Part shown: piece by piece, positions 16,875 to 26,948 of the stretch
Position numbering within the stretch: position 1 is the first letter of the stretch
Layout of the letters: the number at the start of each line of letters is the position of its first letter
NCBI RefSeq assembly: GCF_002091955.1
Contig: NZ_MKKY01000042.1
Coordinates: 232,559 to 296,558 of the forward strand
Direction: 5' to 3'
Origin: Rhodococcus sp. 1168
Lineage (GTDB): Bacteria > Actinomycetota > Actinomycetes > Mycobacteriales > Mycobacteriaceae
Length of the DNA stretch: 64,000 bases
Notes under the pieces: model-generated
What the model was told of the DNA's origin: nothing
Seen by the model: only the letters and a program-made list of their open reading frames with translations
Database searches by the model: none
Translations under genes and position numbers: made by a program

Positions 16875-18755
16875 TCAGGGAGACTTGGACCATCCCACGA
16901 TTCGCTGTGCAACGTCTTCCGAGGTCAAACCGAGCTCGCTGAAAATCTGCGCACGAGAAGCGTGATCCAGGAATCGCTGTGGCACACCGATGTCGTGGCA
17001 GATCGTGTCTACCCCCACTGCGCGGACAGCGGCAGACACGCTCGATCCGATTCCGCCGTGGAGGCCCGAGTCCTCGATCGTGACGACGAGACGGAAATCC
17101 TTGGCCATCCCGAGTAGCGACTCCGGCACCGGAAGCACCCAGCGTGGATCGATCACTGTCACCGAAAGACCCTGAGCTGCAAGCTTTTCAGCTGCATCGA
17201 CCGCCAATGAAGCAAAAGCCCCCACGGCGACAATGAGAACATCACGCTCTCCGGACTCCGGCTCGACAAGGACGTCGACAATACCGTCGAGTCGCCGGAG
17301 CGCTGGAACGTCATCCGTCACCGCACCTTTGGGGAACCGCAGCGCGGTGGGACCGTCGTGTACCTCCAACGCTTCGGCGAGCTCCTCTCGAAGGGTTGCG
17401 CAGTCACGAGGAGCGGCGACACGGATGCCAGGCACTATCCCCAGCAGCGACATGTCCCACATTCCGTTGTGACTGGCTCCGTCGTTGCCGGTGATACCTG
17501 CCCGGTCGAGAACCAAGGTGACCGGCAACTTCAGCAACGCCACATCCATGAGCAACTGATCGAATGCACGATTGAGGAACGTCGAGTACACGGCTACGAC
17601 TGGATGCATCCCGCCGAGAGCGAGGCCTGCCGCCGAGGTCATGGCATGCTGCTCCGCGATCCCGACATCGAAAAGCCGACCGGGGTACTTCTCGCCGAAT
17701 GCAGCCAAACCTGTCGGGCCTGCCATCGCCGCGCTGATCGCGACGATGTCCTCGCGGTCAGCCGCGATATCGATGAGTTCGCGAGAGAAGACCGACGTCC
17801 AGTCCGGCGCAGCCACCGAACGTGATTGTCCGGTAAGCGGATCGATGACGCCTGTGGCGTGCATCTGATCGGCGACGTTGTTCTCGGCGTGCGCGTACCC
17901 CATCCCCTTGCGCGTCACCGCGTGGACGATGACCGGGCCGCCGTAGTCCTTTGCACGTCGAAGTGCCGATTCGAGCGCGGGCTCATCGTGGCCGTCGACG
18001 GGTCCGAGGTACTTGATACCGAGATCGGTGAACAGGACCTGAGGACTCAACGCGTCCTTCACTCCGGCCTTCATGCCGTGCAACATCGCGTATGCGGTCT
18101 TGCCGACGAACGGAATCTTGCGCACGATGCGTCGACCGTTGTCGAGGACCCGCTCATATCCGGGTTGTAGCCGAAGAGCTGCAAGATGCTCGGCGAGGCC
18201 GCCTATCGTCGGCGCGTAGGAACGTCCGTTGTCGTTGACGACGATGACAACCGAGCGGTCCTTGCCTGCAGCGATGTTGTTGAGGGCCTCCCAACACATG
18301 CCTCCGGTCAGGGCACCGTCGCCGACGACGGCCACGACATGCCTGTCGGTTTGCCCTTTCAATTCGAAAGCTTTCGCCAACCCGTCTGCATACGACAGCG
18401 AAGCCGATGCGTGTGAAGACTCGACCCAGTCGTGCTCACTCTCCGCGCGTGAGGGGTAGCCGGAAAGACCGCCCTGCTTACGCAGCGAATCGAAGGCTCC
18501 GGTCCGACCGGTGATCATCTTGTGCACGTAGGCCTGGTGGCCGGTATCCCAAATGATCGGGTCGTGTGGCGAGGAGAAGATACGGTGGATCGCAAGCGTC
18601 AATTCGACGACACCGAGATTGGGTCCGAGATGACCTCCCGTCGCCGACACCTTGTCGACCAGGAACTCACGGACCTCCTCTGCCAGGTCTGCCACTTCGG
18701 ACGGGGCCAGTCGGCGCAAGTCCTCGGGCGTCTGGATTCGAGCTAGGACACCCAA
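16875..18755 (-). CDS. dxs: 1-deoxy-D-xylulose-5-phosphate synthase
   Basis: DXS condenses pyruvate and glyceraldehyde-3-phosphate, the first step of the MEP isoprenoid pathway and a source of precursor for thiamine and pyridoxal. The 626-residue protein has the N-terminal TPP domain ([11 protein letters not shown] near 70; [16 protein letters not shown] near 150), the pyrimidine-binding domain ([20 protein letters not shown], with the catalytic Glu, near 365) and a C-terminal transketolase domain. The start appears to be a TTG at 18755 supported by GGAGGGAG about 9 nt upstream, which is unusual but gives the family N-terminus ([15 protein letters not shown]). Confidence 0.95.
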   Translation of the reverse strand: MGVLARIQTPEDLRRLAPSEVADLAEEVREFLVDKVSATGGHLGPNLGVVELTLAIHRIFSSPHDPIIWDTGHQAYVHKMITGRTGAFDSLRKQGGLSGYPSRAESEHDWVESSHASASLSYADGLAKAFELKGQTDRHVVAVVGDGALTGGMCWEALNNIAAGKDRSVVIVVNDNGRSYAPTIGGLAEHLAALRLQPGYERVLDNGRRIVRKIPFVGKTAYAMLHGMKAGVKDALSPQVLFTDLGIKYLGPVDGHDEPALESALRRAKDYGGPVIVHAVTRKGMGYAHAENNVADQMHATGVIDPLTGQSRSVAAPDWTSVFSRELIDIAADREDIVAISAAMAGPTGLAAFGEKYPGRLFDVGIAEQHAMTSAAGLALGGMHPVVAVYSTFLNRAFDQLLMDVALLKLPVTLVLDRAGITGNDGASHNGMWDMSLLGIVPGIRVAAPRDCATLREELAEALEVHDGPTALRFPKGAVTDDVPALRRLDGIVDVLVEPESGERDVLIVAVGAFASLAVDAAEKLAAQGLSVTVIDPRWVLPVPESLLGMAKDFRLVVTIEDSGLHGGIGSSVSAAVRAVGVDTICHDIGVPQRFLDHASRAQIFSELGLTSEDVAQRIVGWSKSP

Positions 18756-18970
18756 CGAGATCGCTCCCTCCGGCCGGAAATCTTCGGTCCTTGCAGTCTT
18801 GCCTTGTTCGATGCGAACTGTCTTGTCTCCCCAGTCTACGTAGCGTCCCGTGCAGCGACGCCGAGATAGCTCCTACTGATCGACAATACTGCGGTCCGGC
18901 ACATGCACCCAACAATCGCGGCGCGTCCATCGTCACATCAGAAAAGGAGCCCGGAGCATAGGGTCACCTC

Positions 18971-20797
18971 ATGACAACTGTCGTGGACCAAATCCTGAAG
19001 GACGTGTTCGACGCGTGCCGAGACAACACGTCGGGTGCGGTTGCCGATTACATCCCGGAACTTGCTGCAGTCGCACCCGACGGCTACGGGATAGCCCTCA
19101 CGACCAGCGATGGTTATGTCTACGAAATTGGCGACACCGCGACTCCCTTCACCATTCAGTCGATCTCGAAGCCGTTCACCTATGCGTTGGCACTGACGGA
19201 TCGTGGTGAGGCTGCGGTTGCCCGCAAGGTCGATATCGAACCGTCGGGTGAGCCGTTCAACGAGATCAGTTTGGACCCGATCACCGAACGTCCCAGAAAC
19301 CCGATGATCAACGCCGGCGCTATCACCTCGGCGTCGTTGATCAAAGGACGCACGAGGAAGGAGCGGTTCGAACGGATCAGGTCGGCGTACTCACGTTATG
19401 CGGGCCGCGAACTCGACTTCAACGAGAGCGTGTACGCCTCCGAGGCCAGGACCGGAAATCGAAACCGCGCGATCGGATACATGCTGCGGTCCTTCGACAT
19501 CATCGAGGAGAATCCGGACGCGGCCGTAGACCTTTACTTTCGTCAGTGTTCTATCGACGTGACTGCGGCCGATCTGGCCATGATGGCAGCCACCATGGCC
19601 AACAATGGCGTGAACCCACGAACGAGGGAGCGAGCGCTGGCACCCGCCCTCGTCGAACGAGTACTCAGTGTCATGACCACATGCGGTATGTACGACGACG
19701 CAGGCGATTGGGTTGCGCGAGTGGGCATGCCGGCCAAGAGCGGAGTCGGAGGTGGACTGCTCGCAGTGTTGCCTGGGCAGATGGGAATTGCGGTGTATTC
19801 CCCCCGTCTCGATAAACACGGAAGCAGCGTGCGGGGAGTGGCGACCTGTCGCGAATTGTCCACCAGGCTCGAACTCCACTTCCTACATGTGACCCGCGCA
19901 GCCCGTTCGGCAATTCGAGCCCGTTACACGCTCACCGAGGTGCCGTCTCGAAAGCGCAGAAGCGACGTCGAACAAGATGCTCTAGCTGAGTTCGGAACTC
20001 GCGCAAGGGTATACGAACTACATGGCGACCTGTTGTTCTCGGGTGCCGAGACAGCGGTACGCGAGATCGGCAACCTCGACGACGAACTCGACGCGTTGGT
20101 CATCGACGTCCGTGGGGTCGGCGAGGTCAGTGACGTAGCGCGCAACATGTTCGACGAACTGCACAGACACCTCGCCGAACGTGGGTGTCGAGCCTCGCTG
20201 GTCGACCCACAGGGCATCATGGGACACAAGGTTTCCAGTGTCGACCCGAATGCTGTCGCGGGGCGGATTTTCTCCGATGCCGGCTCGGCCATTCGATGGG
20301 CGGAAGAACTGCTACTCGACCGCTACTGCGTTGGTCCGCGGCAGCCCGAAACGATCTCGGTGTCCGAACATCCGGTCCTGAGCGGACTGACCCCCGCCCA
20401 GCACGAGGAAGTGGAAGCGCTGATCGACATCCGGCACTATCCCCGCGGTCAAGTGATCGTGCGCAGCGGCGACTCGGCGTCGGGGCTGTTCCTGGTGCTC
20501 GCAGGTGAAGTCAGCTCGATCTTCGTGGCCGAAGACGGTTCACGTCACCGAATATCCACGCTGTCGCCTGGCATGAGCTTCGGCGAAATGCCACTTTTGG
20601 CCGACACGACCTTCATCCTCGACTTCTGCGCGGACACACCGTTGACCATAGGAGTGCTTTCGGTCGAAGACTTCGGTGCACTGACGAAAGACGCACCCGC
20701 CGTGAAATTGGAGTTGCTCACCAACCTCGCTACGGGGGCATACCTTCAGATGAACACAGCCATCAAATCACTTGGCCAATTCGAAATGCGGCGCTGA
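18971..20797 (+). CDS. glsA: Glutaminase fused to STAS and cyclic-nucleotide-binding-like domains
   Basis: The 608-residue protein has three parts. Residues 1-310 are a beta-lactamase-fold glutaminase: Ser64 and Lys67 in TIQSISKPFTYAL, NPMINAGAI near 115, and the lid region MPAKSGVGGGLLAVLPG near 255. Residues about 340-440 are a STAS domain (RVYELHGDLLFSGAE...ALVIDVRGVGEVSD). Residues about 470-590 resemble a Crp/cNMP beta-roll (SGLFLVLAGEVSSIF, PGMSFGEMPLLADTTF). The Arg that contacts the cyclic phosphate in Crp is not evident after FGEMPLL, so classical cAMP binding is doubtful. It converts glutamine to glutamate and ammonia, with the tail perhaps regulating or anchoring it. It is divergent from dxs. 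Confidence 0.92.
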   Translation: MTTVVDQILKDVFDACRDNTSGAVADYIPELAAVAPDGYGIALTTSDGYVYEIGDTATPFTIQSISKPFTYALALTDRGEAAVARKVDIEPSGEPFNEISLDPITERPRNPMINAGAITSASLIKGRTRKERFERIRSAYSRYAGRELDFNESVYASEARTGNRNRAIGYMLRSFDIIEENPDAAVDLYFRQCSIDVTAADLAMMAATMANNGVNPRTRERALAPALVERVLSVMTTCGMYDDAGDWVARVGMPAKSGVGGGLLAVLPGQMGIAVYSPRLDKHGSSVRGVATCRELSTRLELHFLHVTRAARSAIRARYTLTEVPSRKRRSDVEQDALAEFGTRARVYELHGDLLFSGAETAVREIGNLDDELDALVIDVRGVGEVSDVARNMFDELHRHLAERGCRASLVDPQGIMGHKVSSVDPNAVAGRIFSDAGSAIRWAEELLLDRYCVGPRQPETISVSEHPVLSGLTPAQHEEVEALIDIRHYPRGQVIVRSGDSASGLFLVLAGEVSSIFVAEDGSRHRISTLSPGMSFGEMPLLADTTFILDFCADTPLTIGVLSVEDFGALTKDAPAVKLELLTNLATGAYLQMNTAIKSLGQFEMRR

Positions 20798-20823
20798 TAC
20801 CGGGCGAAGAACTCGTTGAAGTA

Positions 20824-20855
20824 AGGGCGCCGGAGGGAATTCCCTTCGGCGCCCT
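20824..20855. terminator. Bidirectional hairpin between glutaminase and rskA
   Basis: A 15-bp stem with one G-T pair (agggcgccggaggga against tcccttcggcgccct) and a 2-nt centre lies between two convergent genes, 26 bp after one stop and about 30 bp after the other. There is no long T run, as is common in actinobacteria. Confidence 0.75.
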
Positions 20856-20886
20856 CCGCAACAACAGTTACAGCAGGCAGTGCCGA

Positions 20887-21645
20887 TCAGGCACCCAGGG
20901 TCGCCATTGTCAGCACCTCGGTCGGCTGCGGAGAGCCGCCTGCGGGTTCGAGCGAGAATGCGAAGTTGGTCGCGCCTCCCATACCCTCGATGACCGTCGG
21001 GCTGCCTTCGGCCAGTTGCGCCGGTGTGACGAGTCCAACCGACCGCGGAGTCCCCTCGACGAACCACATTTGATAGTCCTTGCCCGCCTCCGGTGCCGCC
21101 ACACCGTCGAGTTCCACCACGGCCGAGTCTGCCTCGCGTGAGTACGAGATCTTCGCCGTACCTCCGCCAGGGAAGCTCGCTGTGGATTCCTGCGTGTCAC
21201 CGTATGCAATGACCTGCTCGGCCTGCGTCGGGCTTGGATCGTTCCCGATCACCTGCGTCGCGACGACACCTCCACCGACCACAACGACCACTGCCGCCGC
21301 AGCAGCCATCAGCGAGGTGCGCAGCCTGGTGCTACGTCGATCACGGTGCCCTTTCAAGCTCGTTACGTTCGACGCGGTCGGCGCGGGCGGGGTCACCTGC
21401 GGTGTACGCGGAACTTCGTCGAGAATTCGTGCACGAACCTCTGCCGGGGGCTCGACGGCATCGAGGACCGACGCCAGCGCCAACGTCTCCTGAATCTCCC
21501 CGACGAGAATGCCGAACTGGACGCGAGCGGTATCGTCTGCCGACACGAGATCGCGCTGGATCTCTGCTTCTTCTGCTGCGCTGACCGCATGGAGGGCAAA
21601 GACCTCCGCGGAATCGAGCAGTCGCTGTCGTATCGCTTCGCTCAT
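20887..21645 (-). CDS. rskA: Anti-sigma-K factor RskA
   Basis: The 252-residue protein has an N-terminal anti-sigma domain (MSEAIRQRLLDSAEVFALHAV and the following helices), one membrane helix near residues 105-130 ([20 protein letters not shown]) and an extracytoplasmic RskA domain (KISYSREADSAVVELDGV, KDYQMWFVEGTPRSVGLV). It would hold SigK at the membrane until regulated proteolysis. ATG at 21645 overlaps the sigK stop (ATGA), which keeps the two in balance. Confidence 0.92.
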   Translation of the reverse strand: MSEAIRQRLLDSAEVFALHAVSAAEEAEIQRDLVSADDTARVQFGILVGEIQETLALASVLDAVEPPAEVRARILDEVPRTPQVTPPAPTASNVTSLKGHRDRRSTRLRTSLMAAAAAVVVVVGGGVVATQVIGNDPSPTQAEQVIAYGDTQESTASFPGGGTAKISYSREADSAVVELDGVAAPEAGKDYQMWFVEGTPRSVGLVTPAQLAEGSPTVIEGMGGATNFAFSLEPAGGSPQPTEVLTMATLGA

Positions 21646-22391
21646 GAGGGTGTCACCCCCAAACATGTCTTCAACTTGATCAGCCCATCTCGTATACGCG
21701 ATTTGATGGTCGGGACCGCTACCTCGAGCCGCTCGGCAACCTCGCGGTAGGTCCAACCGCTGTAATAAGCCATTCGCACAGATTCACGCTGTGTGTCGGT
21801 CAGTGTGTCGAGGCACGCGATCACAGCATCGGATTCGAGCCGCTGCGTGACCGCTTCGAGAACCTCGTCGTGCTCGGGTGAATGGCTGATAGCGCCGTAT
21901 GCCGCCTCACGGTCGGTACCGGATTGCTCCGACCTGACCCGGTCGACAGCCCGCCGATGAGCCAAAGTCATGATCCATGCGAGCGGACTACCCTGCTTCG
22001 GATCGTAGTTCGGAGCCGATCGCCAAATTTGGAGAAAGACTTCCTGGGTCGTTTCCTCGCTGTACCCGGGGTCACGAAGTACGCGTAGCACCATGCCGTA
22101 GACGCGAGCCGACGTCGCGTCGTACAACTCGGCGAACGCACGTTGGTCACCCTGGGCCACTGCTGCCATCAGACGACGAAGCCGCTCGGTCTCGTCCGCG
22201 CGCAGATTACGCAACTGCGCGCTGGGGACTGTGCACGCAGCTCCTTCGGAATCCACCGATTCCGGCGGGTCGTCGAATGAATCGGATGTCTCCAGAAACG
22301 GCGAGTCCGAACTCGGGGTGTCGCTCACCGGACCAAGGTCCCAACTGATTCGAATCTGATCGCGTTCATTGATCAAGAGAGTAGTGCTCAT
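21642..22391 (-). CDS. sigK: ECF sigma factor SigK
   Basis: This ECF sigma factor has region 2 (AFAELYDATSARVYGMVLRVL through EVFLQIW, about 85-135) and region 4 (ESVRMAYYSGWTYREVAERL, about 205-235). From ATG at 22391 it is 249 residues, longer than a usual ~190-residue SigK because of an acidic, Ser/Asp-rich N-terminal stretch of about 65 residues. An internal start such as MAAVAQGDQ (ATG near residue 73) would give normal length, so the start is uncertain. The rskA overlap supports the sigK assignment. The regulon is not visible. Confidence 0.88.
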   Translation of the reverse strand: MSTTLLINERDQIRISWDLGPVSDTPSSDSPFLETSDSFDDPPESVDSEGAACTVPSAQLRNLRADETERLRRLMAAVAQGDQRAFAELYDATSARVYGMVLRVLRDPGYSEETTQEVFLQIWRSAPNYDPKQGSPLAWIMTLAHRRAVDRVRSEQSGTDREAAYGAISHSPEHDEVLEAVTQRLESDAVIACLDTLTDTQRESVRMAYYSGWTYREVAERLEVAVPTIKSRIRDGLIKLKTCLGVTPS

Positions 22392-22616
22392 ATGGCTCTC
22401 ACACCGAAACCTCCGCGTTTTCCCGCCGCACAAGGTATTCGATACACCGAACGAAAGGGATGGGTGAGCGCGAAAAACGGAGTGCGGGCGAGACGAAAAT
22501 CGGGCAATCATGGAGGAATGGATACATCGGCGGCAATATCGACTCACGGCATCGTCAACGAGGCGAGTGCCATTCGAAGCATGGTCTCGCTCACCGGCCA
22601 ATTCGCGTCTCTCGTG

Positions 22617-23147
22617 CTAGTGACCGTGTGCCGCCTTTCGTGATCGATGTCGCCGCACCGCGTCACGGTTGGAACAGACAGTCCCGCAGTATCGTTGACG
22701 GCCCGTTCTGGATACGTCCGCGAACGCGGTGCTGCAATCTTCGGCCGCGCACCGACCCAACCGCGACATTCCGCGCCCAGTGAGATGAAGTGCAGTTCCC
22801 ACGCTGACCAGGGCCCGAATTACTGACCCCAGGGCGATATTGGGGTCTCGATAGTGGATGTGCCACCCATCTCCGGCGTGGTTGGTCAGACGCGGGTAAG
22901 CAGACGCGCGGGTAAGCAGACGGTTGAGGATTTCCGCTCGAGATTCATCTGTGGAGGCGTCGACCACCGTCGACCATTCGGCCAGAAAAGCCATCGTGTC
23001 CACCAGGTCGGCGTCATCGGGGACGGTGTCGACAACCAACCCCGCCTCGACGCAGCGCCGTCCGAGTTCCGCGGCCGACTCGGGTGGAGAATTGAGCAAG
23101 CCGACTCCCAAATGCACGGCATACGTTCCGTAAGGGTTGATATGCAT
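22617..23147 (-). CDS. CGNR zinc-finger (ABATE-type) protein
   Basis: The 176-residue protein ends in a CGNR zinc finger: RCAAEDC then RYCGTVCSNRDAVRRHR near residues 130-170, a C-x4-C...C-x3-C arrangement. The N-terminal part resembles the ABATE/putative stress-induced regulator domain usual in this family (VHLGVGLLNSPPESAAEL). It is likely a DNA-binding regulator of unknown target. ATG at 23147 fits the family start. It lies upstream of sigK on the same strand, 225 bp away. Confidence 0.8.
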   Translation of the reverse strand: MHINPYGTYAVHLGVGLLNSPPESAAELGRRCVEAGLVVDTVPDDADLVDTMAFLAEWSTVVDASTDESRAEILNRLLTRASAYPRLTNHAGDGWHIHYRDPNIALGSVIRALVSVGTALHLTGRGMSRLGRCAAEDCSTAFADVSRTGRQRYCGTVCSNRDAVRRHRSRKAAHGH

Positions 23148-23449
23148 AAGACCATTACAGCACAGTGGGGTTATGCGTAGCCACGAAAACCTTTCCCATA
23201 GCTGGGCAACAGTCTCTCGTCACAACACGAGCGAAGGAGCGATCAGCTACCAGAACTGCGCATGCGGAGCCCAGCGGATTCTCTCATCATGCATCTACGA
23301 GCCAGGAATCCTCGCCCTCGTCAGCGCCCGATGAGAGCGCATCTGGTGCGCATTATTCTCCGATTCGGAGCGGTTGCCACCGACCCTGCACTCGGTGGCG
23401 CCGGAAGGAATCATCCGCAGCTAGAGTGCGGCATCCGGTCCCCTTCGGC
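23148..23449. other. Intergenic region without recognised features
   Basis: About 300 bp between the RNA methyltransferase stop and the CGNR gene start. No protein-like frame, terminator or RNA gene was recognised. It should hold the CGNR promoter. Confidence 0.5.
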
Positions 23450-24724
23450 TTACTTCGTGAACAAGCCGATGCACTCCACGTGGTGCGTGAGCGGAAAGGC
23501 GTCGAATGCACGCATTGCCTCGAAGGTGTACCCAGCCTCGCGATACAGACCGACATCTCGAGCGAACGACGCTGGATCGCAACCGATGTGAACGATGCGC
23601 CGCGGTGAACGTGATGCGACCCTCGAGACGACCTCTTTGCCTGCACCCGCGCGAGGAGGATCGAGCACGACGACGTCGGGAGCATCCAGCAGCTCGACCA
23701 CTCGTTCCACTCGGCCAGGTTCGAACGCCACTTGCGTCACGTCCTGCAGCGCTGCGGCGCCGTCCGCTGCCGCCCGTCGAGAGAATTCGACACTGACCAC
23801 CCGGCCGTCGGCGCCGACACTGGGCGCCAGGCTGGCAGCGAACACTCCGACCCCGCCGTACAAGTCCCATGCAACAGATCCTGCATTCGGCAGCGCCCAT
23901 TCGGCTACGACATCGCTGTACATCTGTGCGGCCCCGCGATGTGCCTGCCAGAAGCCGCTCGCATCCAGTTCCCACTCCCGGCCTGCAACGAATTCGTGTG
24001 CCCGTCCGCTACCGACGACGGTGCGCTGCGTCCGCTCCTGCGCCGACGCAGACCGTCGGGCGGACGCACCACGCCTGCCCGGCGAACGTCGCCCCGTTTT
24101 CGACACCGCCGCAGGCGCAATCTCGATCACGTGACGTTCGCCTGTACCGTCGACCGCCACTGCAAGCTCCGCGCCCGGACGCCACTTCTCCTCGTTCAAT
24201 CCGTCCAGAGCACCCGACACCACCTGGGGGCACCCGAGCTCGGTCACGATGGTCGAACTGCGGTAGCGGTGAAAACCCGCGCGTCCGGCAAGGTCCACGG
24301 TCAGCCGAACCCGGCTTCTCCACCCGGTTCCATCTCCCGTGAAGGGCAATTCCTCCACCTCGATGTCACGCTCGAGGCCCGCGATACGACGCAATTGCTC
24401 GCTCACCACGGCCGCTTTCATGGCCCGGCCCGCAGCCAAGGTCGCGTGCGAGTAGTCACAGCATCCGGATCCCCCTGGACCGGATATCGGGCAGAGAGGC
24501 GCGATTCGATCCGGTGATGCGACGATGATCTCCACCGCATCCGCTCGACAGAACGACCCACCGCGGTCCTCTGTCACTGCGGCACGGACGATCTCGCCCG
24601 GCAGTCCGTGGCGCACGAACATCACGCGGCCCTCGTGGCGCGCAACGCAAAACCCTCCGTGCCCCGGCGCCCCGAGTGTCACTTCGATGTTCTGGCCTAC
24701 CCAGTTCTCGCTCATGGTGCTCAT
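23450..24724 (-). CDS. TrmA/RumA-type class I SAM-dependent RNA methyltransferase
   Basis: The 424-residue protein has an N-terminal TRAM/OB domain (NWVGQNIEVTLGAPGHGGFCVARH), a cysteine cluster (CPISGPGGSGCCDYSHA, about 75-91), a SAM-binding motif (VAWDLYGGVGVFAASLA, about 295), the DPPRAG motif and the nucleophilic cysteine in HIGCDPASFARDV. It probably methylates uridine C5 in rRNA or tRNA. The cluster has adjacent cysteines instead of the usual CxxC, so Fe-S binding is uncertain. ATG at 24724 overlaps the APC permease stop; a second ATG is 3 codons later. About 40 Arg/Ser/Gly-rich residues in the middle look like a linker insertion. Confidence 0.88.
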   Translation of the reverse strand: MSTMSENWVGQNIEVTLGAPGHGGFCVARHEGRVMFVRHGLPGEIVRAAVTEDRGGSFCRADAVEIIVASPDRIAPLCPISGPGGSGCCDYSHATLAAGRAMKAAVVSEQLRRIAGLERDIEVEELPFTGDGTGWRSRVRLTVDLAGRAGFHRYRSSTIVTELGCPQVVSGALDGLNEEKWRPGAELAVAVDGTGERHVIEIAPAAVSKTGRRSPGRRGASARRSASAQERTQRTVVGSGRAHEFVAGREWELDASGFWQAHRGAAQMYSDVVAEWALPNAGSVAWDLYGGVGVFAASLAPSVGADGRVVSVEFSRRAAADGAAALQDVTQVAFEPGRVERVVELLDAPDVVVLDPPRAGAGKEVVSRVASRSPRRIVHIGCDPASFARDVGLYREAGYTFEAMRAFDAFPLTHHVECIGLFTK

Positions 24725-26718
24725 TTCGGCGTCGGCGGTTCGTACCCGCGGCGGGACGCACCCGGAGCGTTCTGGATGGACTCGCGTCTCGCCTTCTCCG
24801 ACGAGTGCAACTGCCACGGGACGCTGGTCACCATCACTCCCGGCTGAAACAGCAAGCGACTCTTCAATCTGAGGGCACTCTGGTTGTGCAGAATCTGCTC
24901 CCACCAGTGTCCGACGACGTACTCGGGTATGAACACGGTCACGACGTCGCGCGGCGAATCCCGGCGCACCCTCTTGACGTAGTCGAGGATAGGCCTGGTG
25001 ATTTCACGGTACGGCGACTCGACGACCTTGAGCGGTACCGTGACGTCGCTCGCTTCCCACCCCCGAACGAGTGCACGTGTGTCCTGTTCATCGACGTTCA
25101 CGGTGATGGCTTCGAGTGTGTCCGGCCTCGTTGCGCGCGCATATGCCAACGCACGCATCGTGGGCATATGCAGTTTCGACACCAGCACGATCGAGTGTGT
25201 CCGACTCGGCAGGACGCCGTCCCACTCTTCGTTCTCGAGCTCGCGTGCCACCGTGTCGTAGTGCTTGCGGATCATCCGCATCAGAACGAATATCGCGATC
25301 ATGGCCACGATGGCAATCCATGCGCCTGCTGCGAACTTCGTGATCAGCACGATTACCAACACGGTGGCAGTCATGGCCAAACCGATGCTGTTCACGATCC
25401 GCGAGCGGAGCATGTGTCGACGTTGATTCGGGTCCTTTTCATTCCGCAGCAAGCGAGTCCAGTGGCGAATCATTCCCGTCTGACTCAGCGTGAACGAGAC
25501 GAATACTCCGACGATGTAGAGCTGAATAAGCTTCGTCACTTCGGCACCGAACACTACGACGAACGCGATCGCGGCGCCTGACAGAAACAGAATGCCGTTA
25601 CTGAAGGCGAGGCGATCGCCACGCGTGTGCAGCTGACGCGGAAGGTAGCGGTCTTGAGCGAGAACCGATCCGAGCACCGGGAATCCGTTGAATGCGGTGT
25701 TCGCGGCCAGTACGAGGATGAGCGCAGTGACGACGGTGATGAAGAAGAAGCCGATCGGAAAGCCGGAGAAAACGGTTTCGGCCAACTGGGCGATCAACGT
25801 TTTCTGCTGATAGCCGTCGGGGGCACCGATCAACTGCTCACCGGGATCCATCGCGTACTTGATGCCGATCTTCTCGGCCAGAATGATGATTCCCATCATC
25901 AGAGTGATGCCGATGACGCCGAGCATGAGCAAGGTCGTCGCGGCATTCTTCGACTTCGGTTTGCGGAATGCGGGCACGCCGTTACTGATGGCTTCCACAC
26001 CGGTCAGCGCAGCACAGCCGGAAGAGAACGCTCGTGCGATGAGGAAGGCGAAGGCGATTCCGTACAAATTCGAGTCCTCGGCTTTCAACTCGAAGACTGC
26101 CGAATCCGCTTTCAGATCCTCACCGAACACGTACACCCGGATCAGCCCCCACGCCAGCATCAACACCATGCCGACCATGAATGCATAGGTGGGAACGGCG
26201 AACGCCGCGCCGGATTCTCGGATTCCTCGCAGGTTGATCGAGGTGATGAGCACGATCGCCACGACGGCGAACAGCACCTTGTGTTCGGCCACCAGCGGCA
26301 CAGCCGAGCCGATGTTCGATGCCGCGGCCGATATCGAGACCGCAACGGTCAACACGTAATCGACCATCAGCGCACTGCCTACCGTGAGTCCGGCCGTGGG
26401 TCCGAGATTGACCGTCGCAACCTCGTAGTCGCCGCCGCCGGAGGGATAGGCGTGCACGTTCTGCCGGTAGCTAGCGACCACGACAGCCATCACGACACAC
26501 ACGGCAAGGCCGATCCACGGCGTCAACGCATAAGCGGAGATACCGGCGACGGAGAGGACGAGAAATATCTCCTCCGGCGCATAGGCCACCGAGGACATGG
26601 CGTCCGAAGCGAAAACGGGAAGCGCGATTCGTTTGGGAAGTAGGGTATGACCGAGCTTGTCGCTGCGGAACGGCCTACCGAGCACTAGCCGCTTGGCGGC
26701 GGTCGAAACCTTGGGCAC
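24721..26718 (-). CDS. APC-family permease with C-terminal cytosolic domain
   Basis: This 665-residue membrane protein has about 12 helices in the first ~480 residues (IALPVFASDAMSSVAYAPEEIFLVL; YPSGGGDYEVATVNLG; ALTGVEAISNGVPAFR) and a long soluble C-terminus. Homologues sit beside ceoB in mycobacteria, and their resemblance to potassium importers makes K+ uptake a reasonable guess; amino-acid transport is the alternative. GTG at 26718 (PKVSTAAKRLVLGRPF) gives the conserved start; the longer open frame does not look conserved. It diverges from ceoB. Confidence 0.88.
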   Translation of the reverse strand: MPKVSTAAKRLVLGRPFRSDKLGHTLLPKRIALPVFASDAMSSVAYAPEEIFLVLSVAGISAYALTPWIGLAVCVVMAVVVASYRQNVHAYPSGGGDYEVATVNLGPTAGLTVGSALMVDYVLTVAVSISAAASNIGSAVPLVAEHKVLFAVVAIVLITSINLRGIRESGAAFAVPTYAFMVGMVLMLAWGLIRVYVFGEDLKADSAVFELKAEDSNLYGIAFAFLIARAFSSGCAALTGVEAISNGVPAFRKPKSKNAATTLLMLGVIGITLMMGIIILAEKIGIKYAMDPGEQLIGAPDGYQQKTLIAQLAETVFSGFPIGFFFITVVTALILVLAANTAFNGFPVLGSVLAQDRYLPRQLHTRGDRLAFSNGILFLSGAAIAFVVVFGAEVTKLIQLYIVGVFVSFTLSQTGMIRHWTRLLRNEKDPNQRRHMLRSRIVNSIGLAMTATVLVIVLITKFAAGAWIAIVAMIAIFVLMRMIRKHYDTVARELENEEWDGVLPSRTHSIVLVSKLHMPTMRALAYARATRPDTLEAITVNVDEQDTRALVRGWEASDVTVPLKVVESPYREITRPILDYVKRVRRDSPRDVVTVFIPEYVVGHWWEQILHNQSALRLKSRLLFQPGVMVTSVPWQLHSSEKARRESIQNAPGASRRGYEPPTPK

Positions 26719-26948
26719 GGTGCAAAGCGTAGGCCGTCCGAATACCGCAACACCACCGGCGCGTCCGAAACCCGCCGTACAAGTCCGGTGGGCATCCACA
26801 GCACTCCTGAAATGCCCGAATTTACGTATCGCTGCACCGGCTGGGCTCGATCGTCGACGCGCAGCCGGTTACCTTGTTGTACGAGCACCGAGAGTCACCG
26901 GCCCCTGCCGAAAGACGAATCGACGCTATCCGAACGGAGCTGGAGCCT

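Noticed and set aside
25627..26643. 338-codon plus-strand frame antisense to the APC permease
   Set aside because: His/Asp/Arg-rich shadow of membrane-helix codons; no ribosome-binding site or motif.
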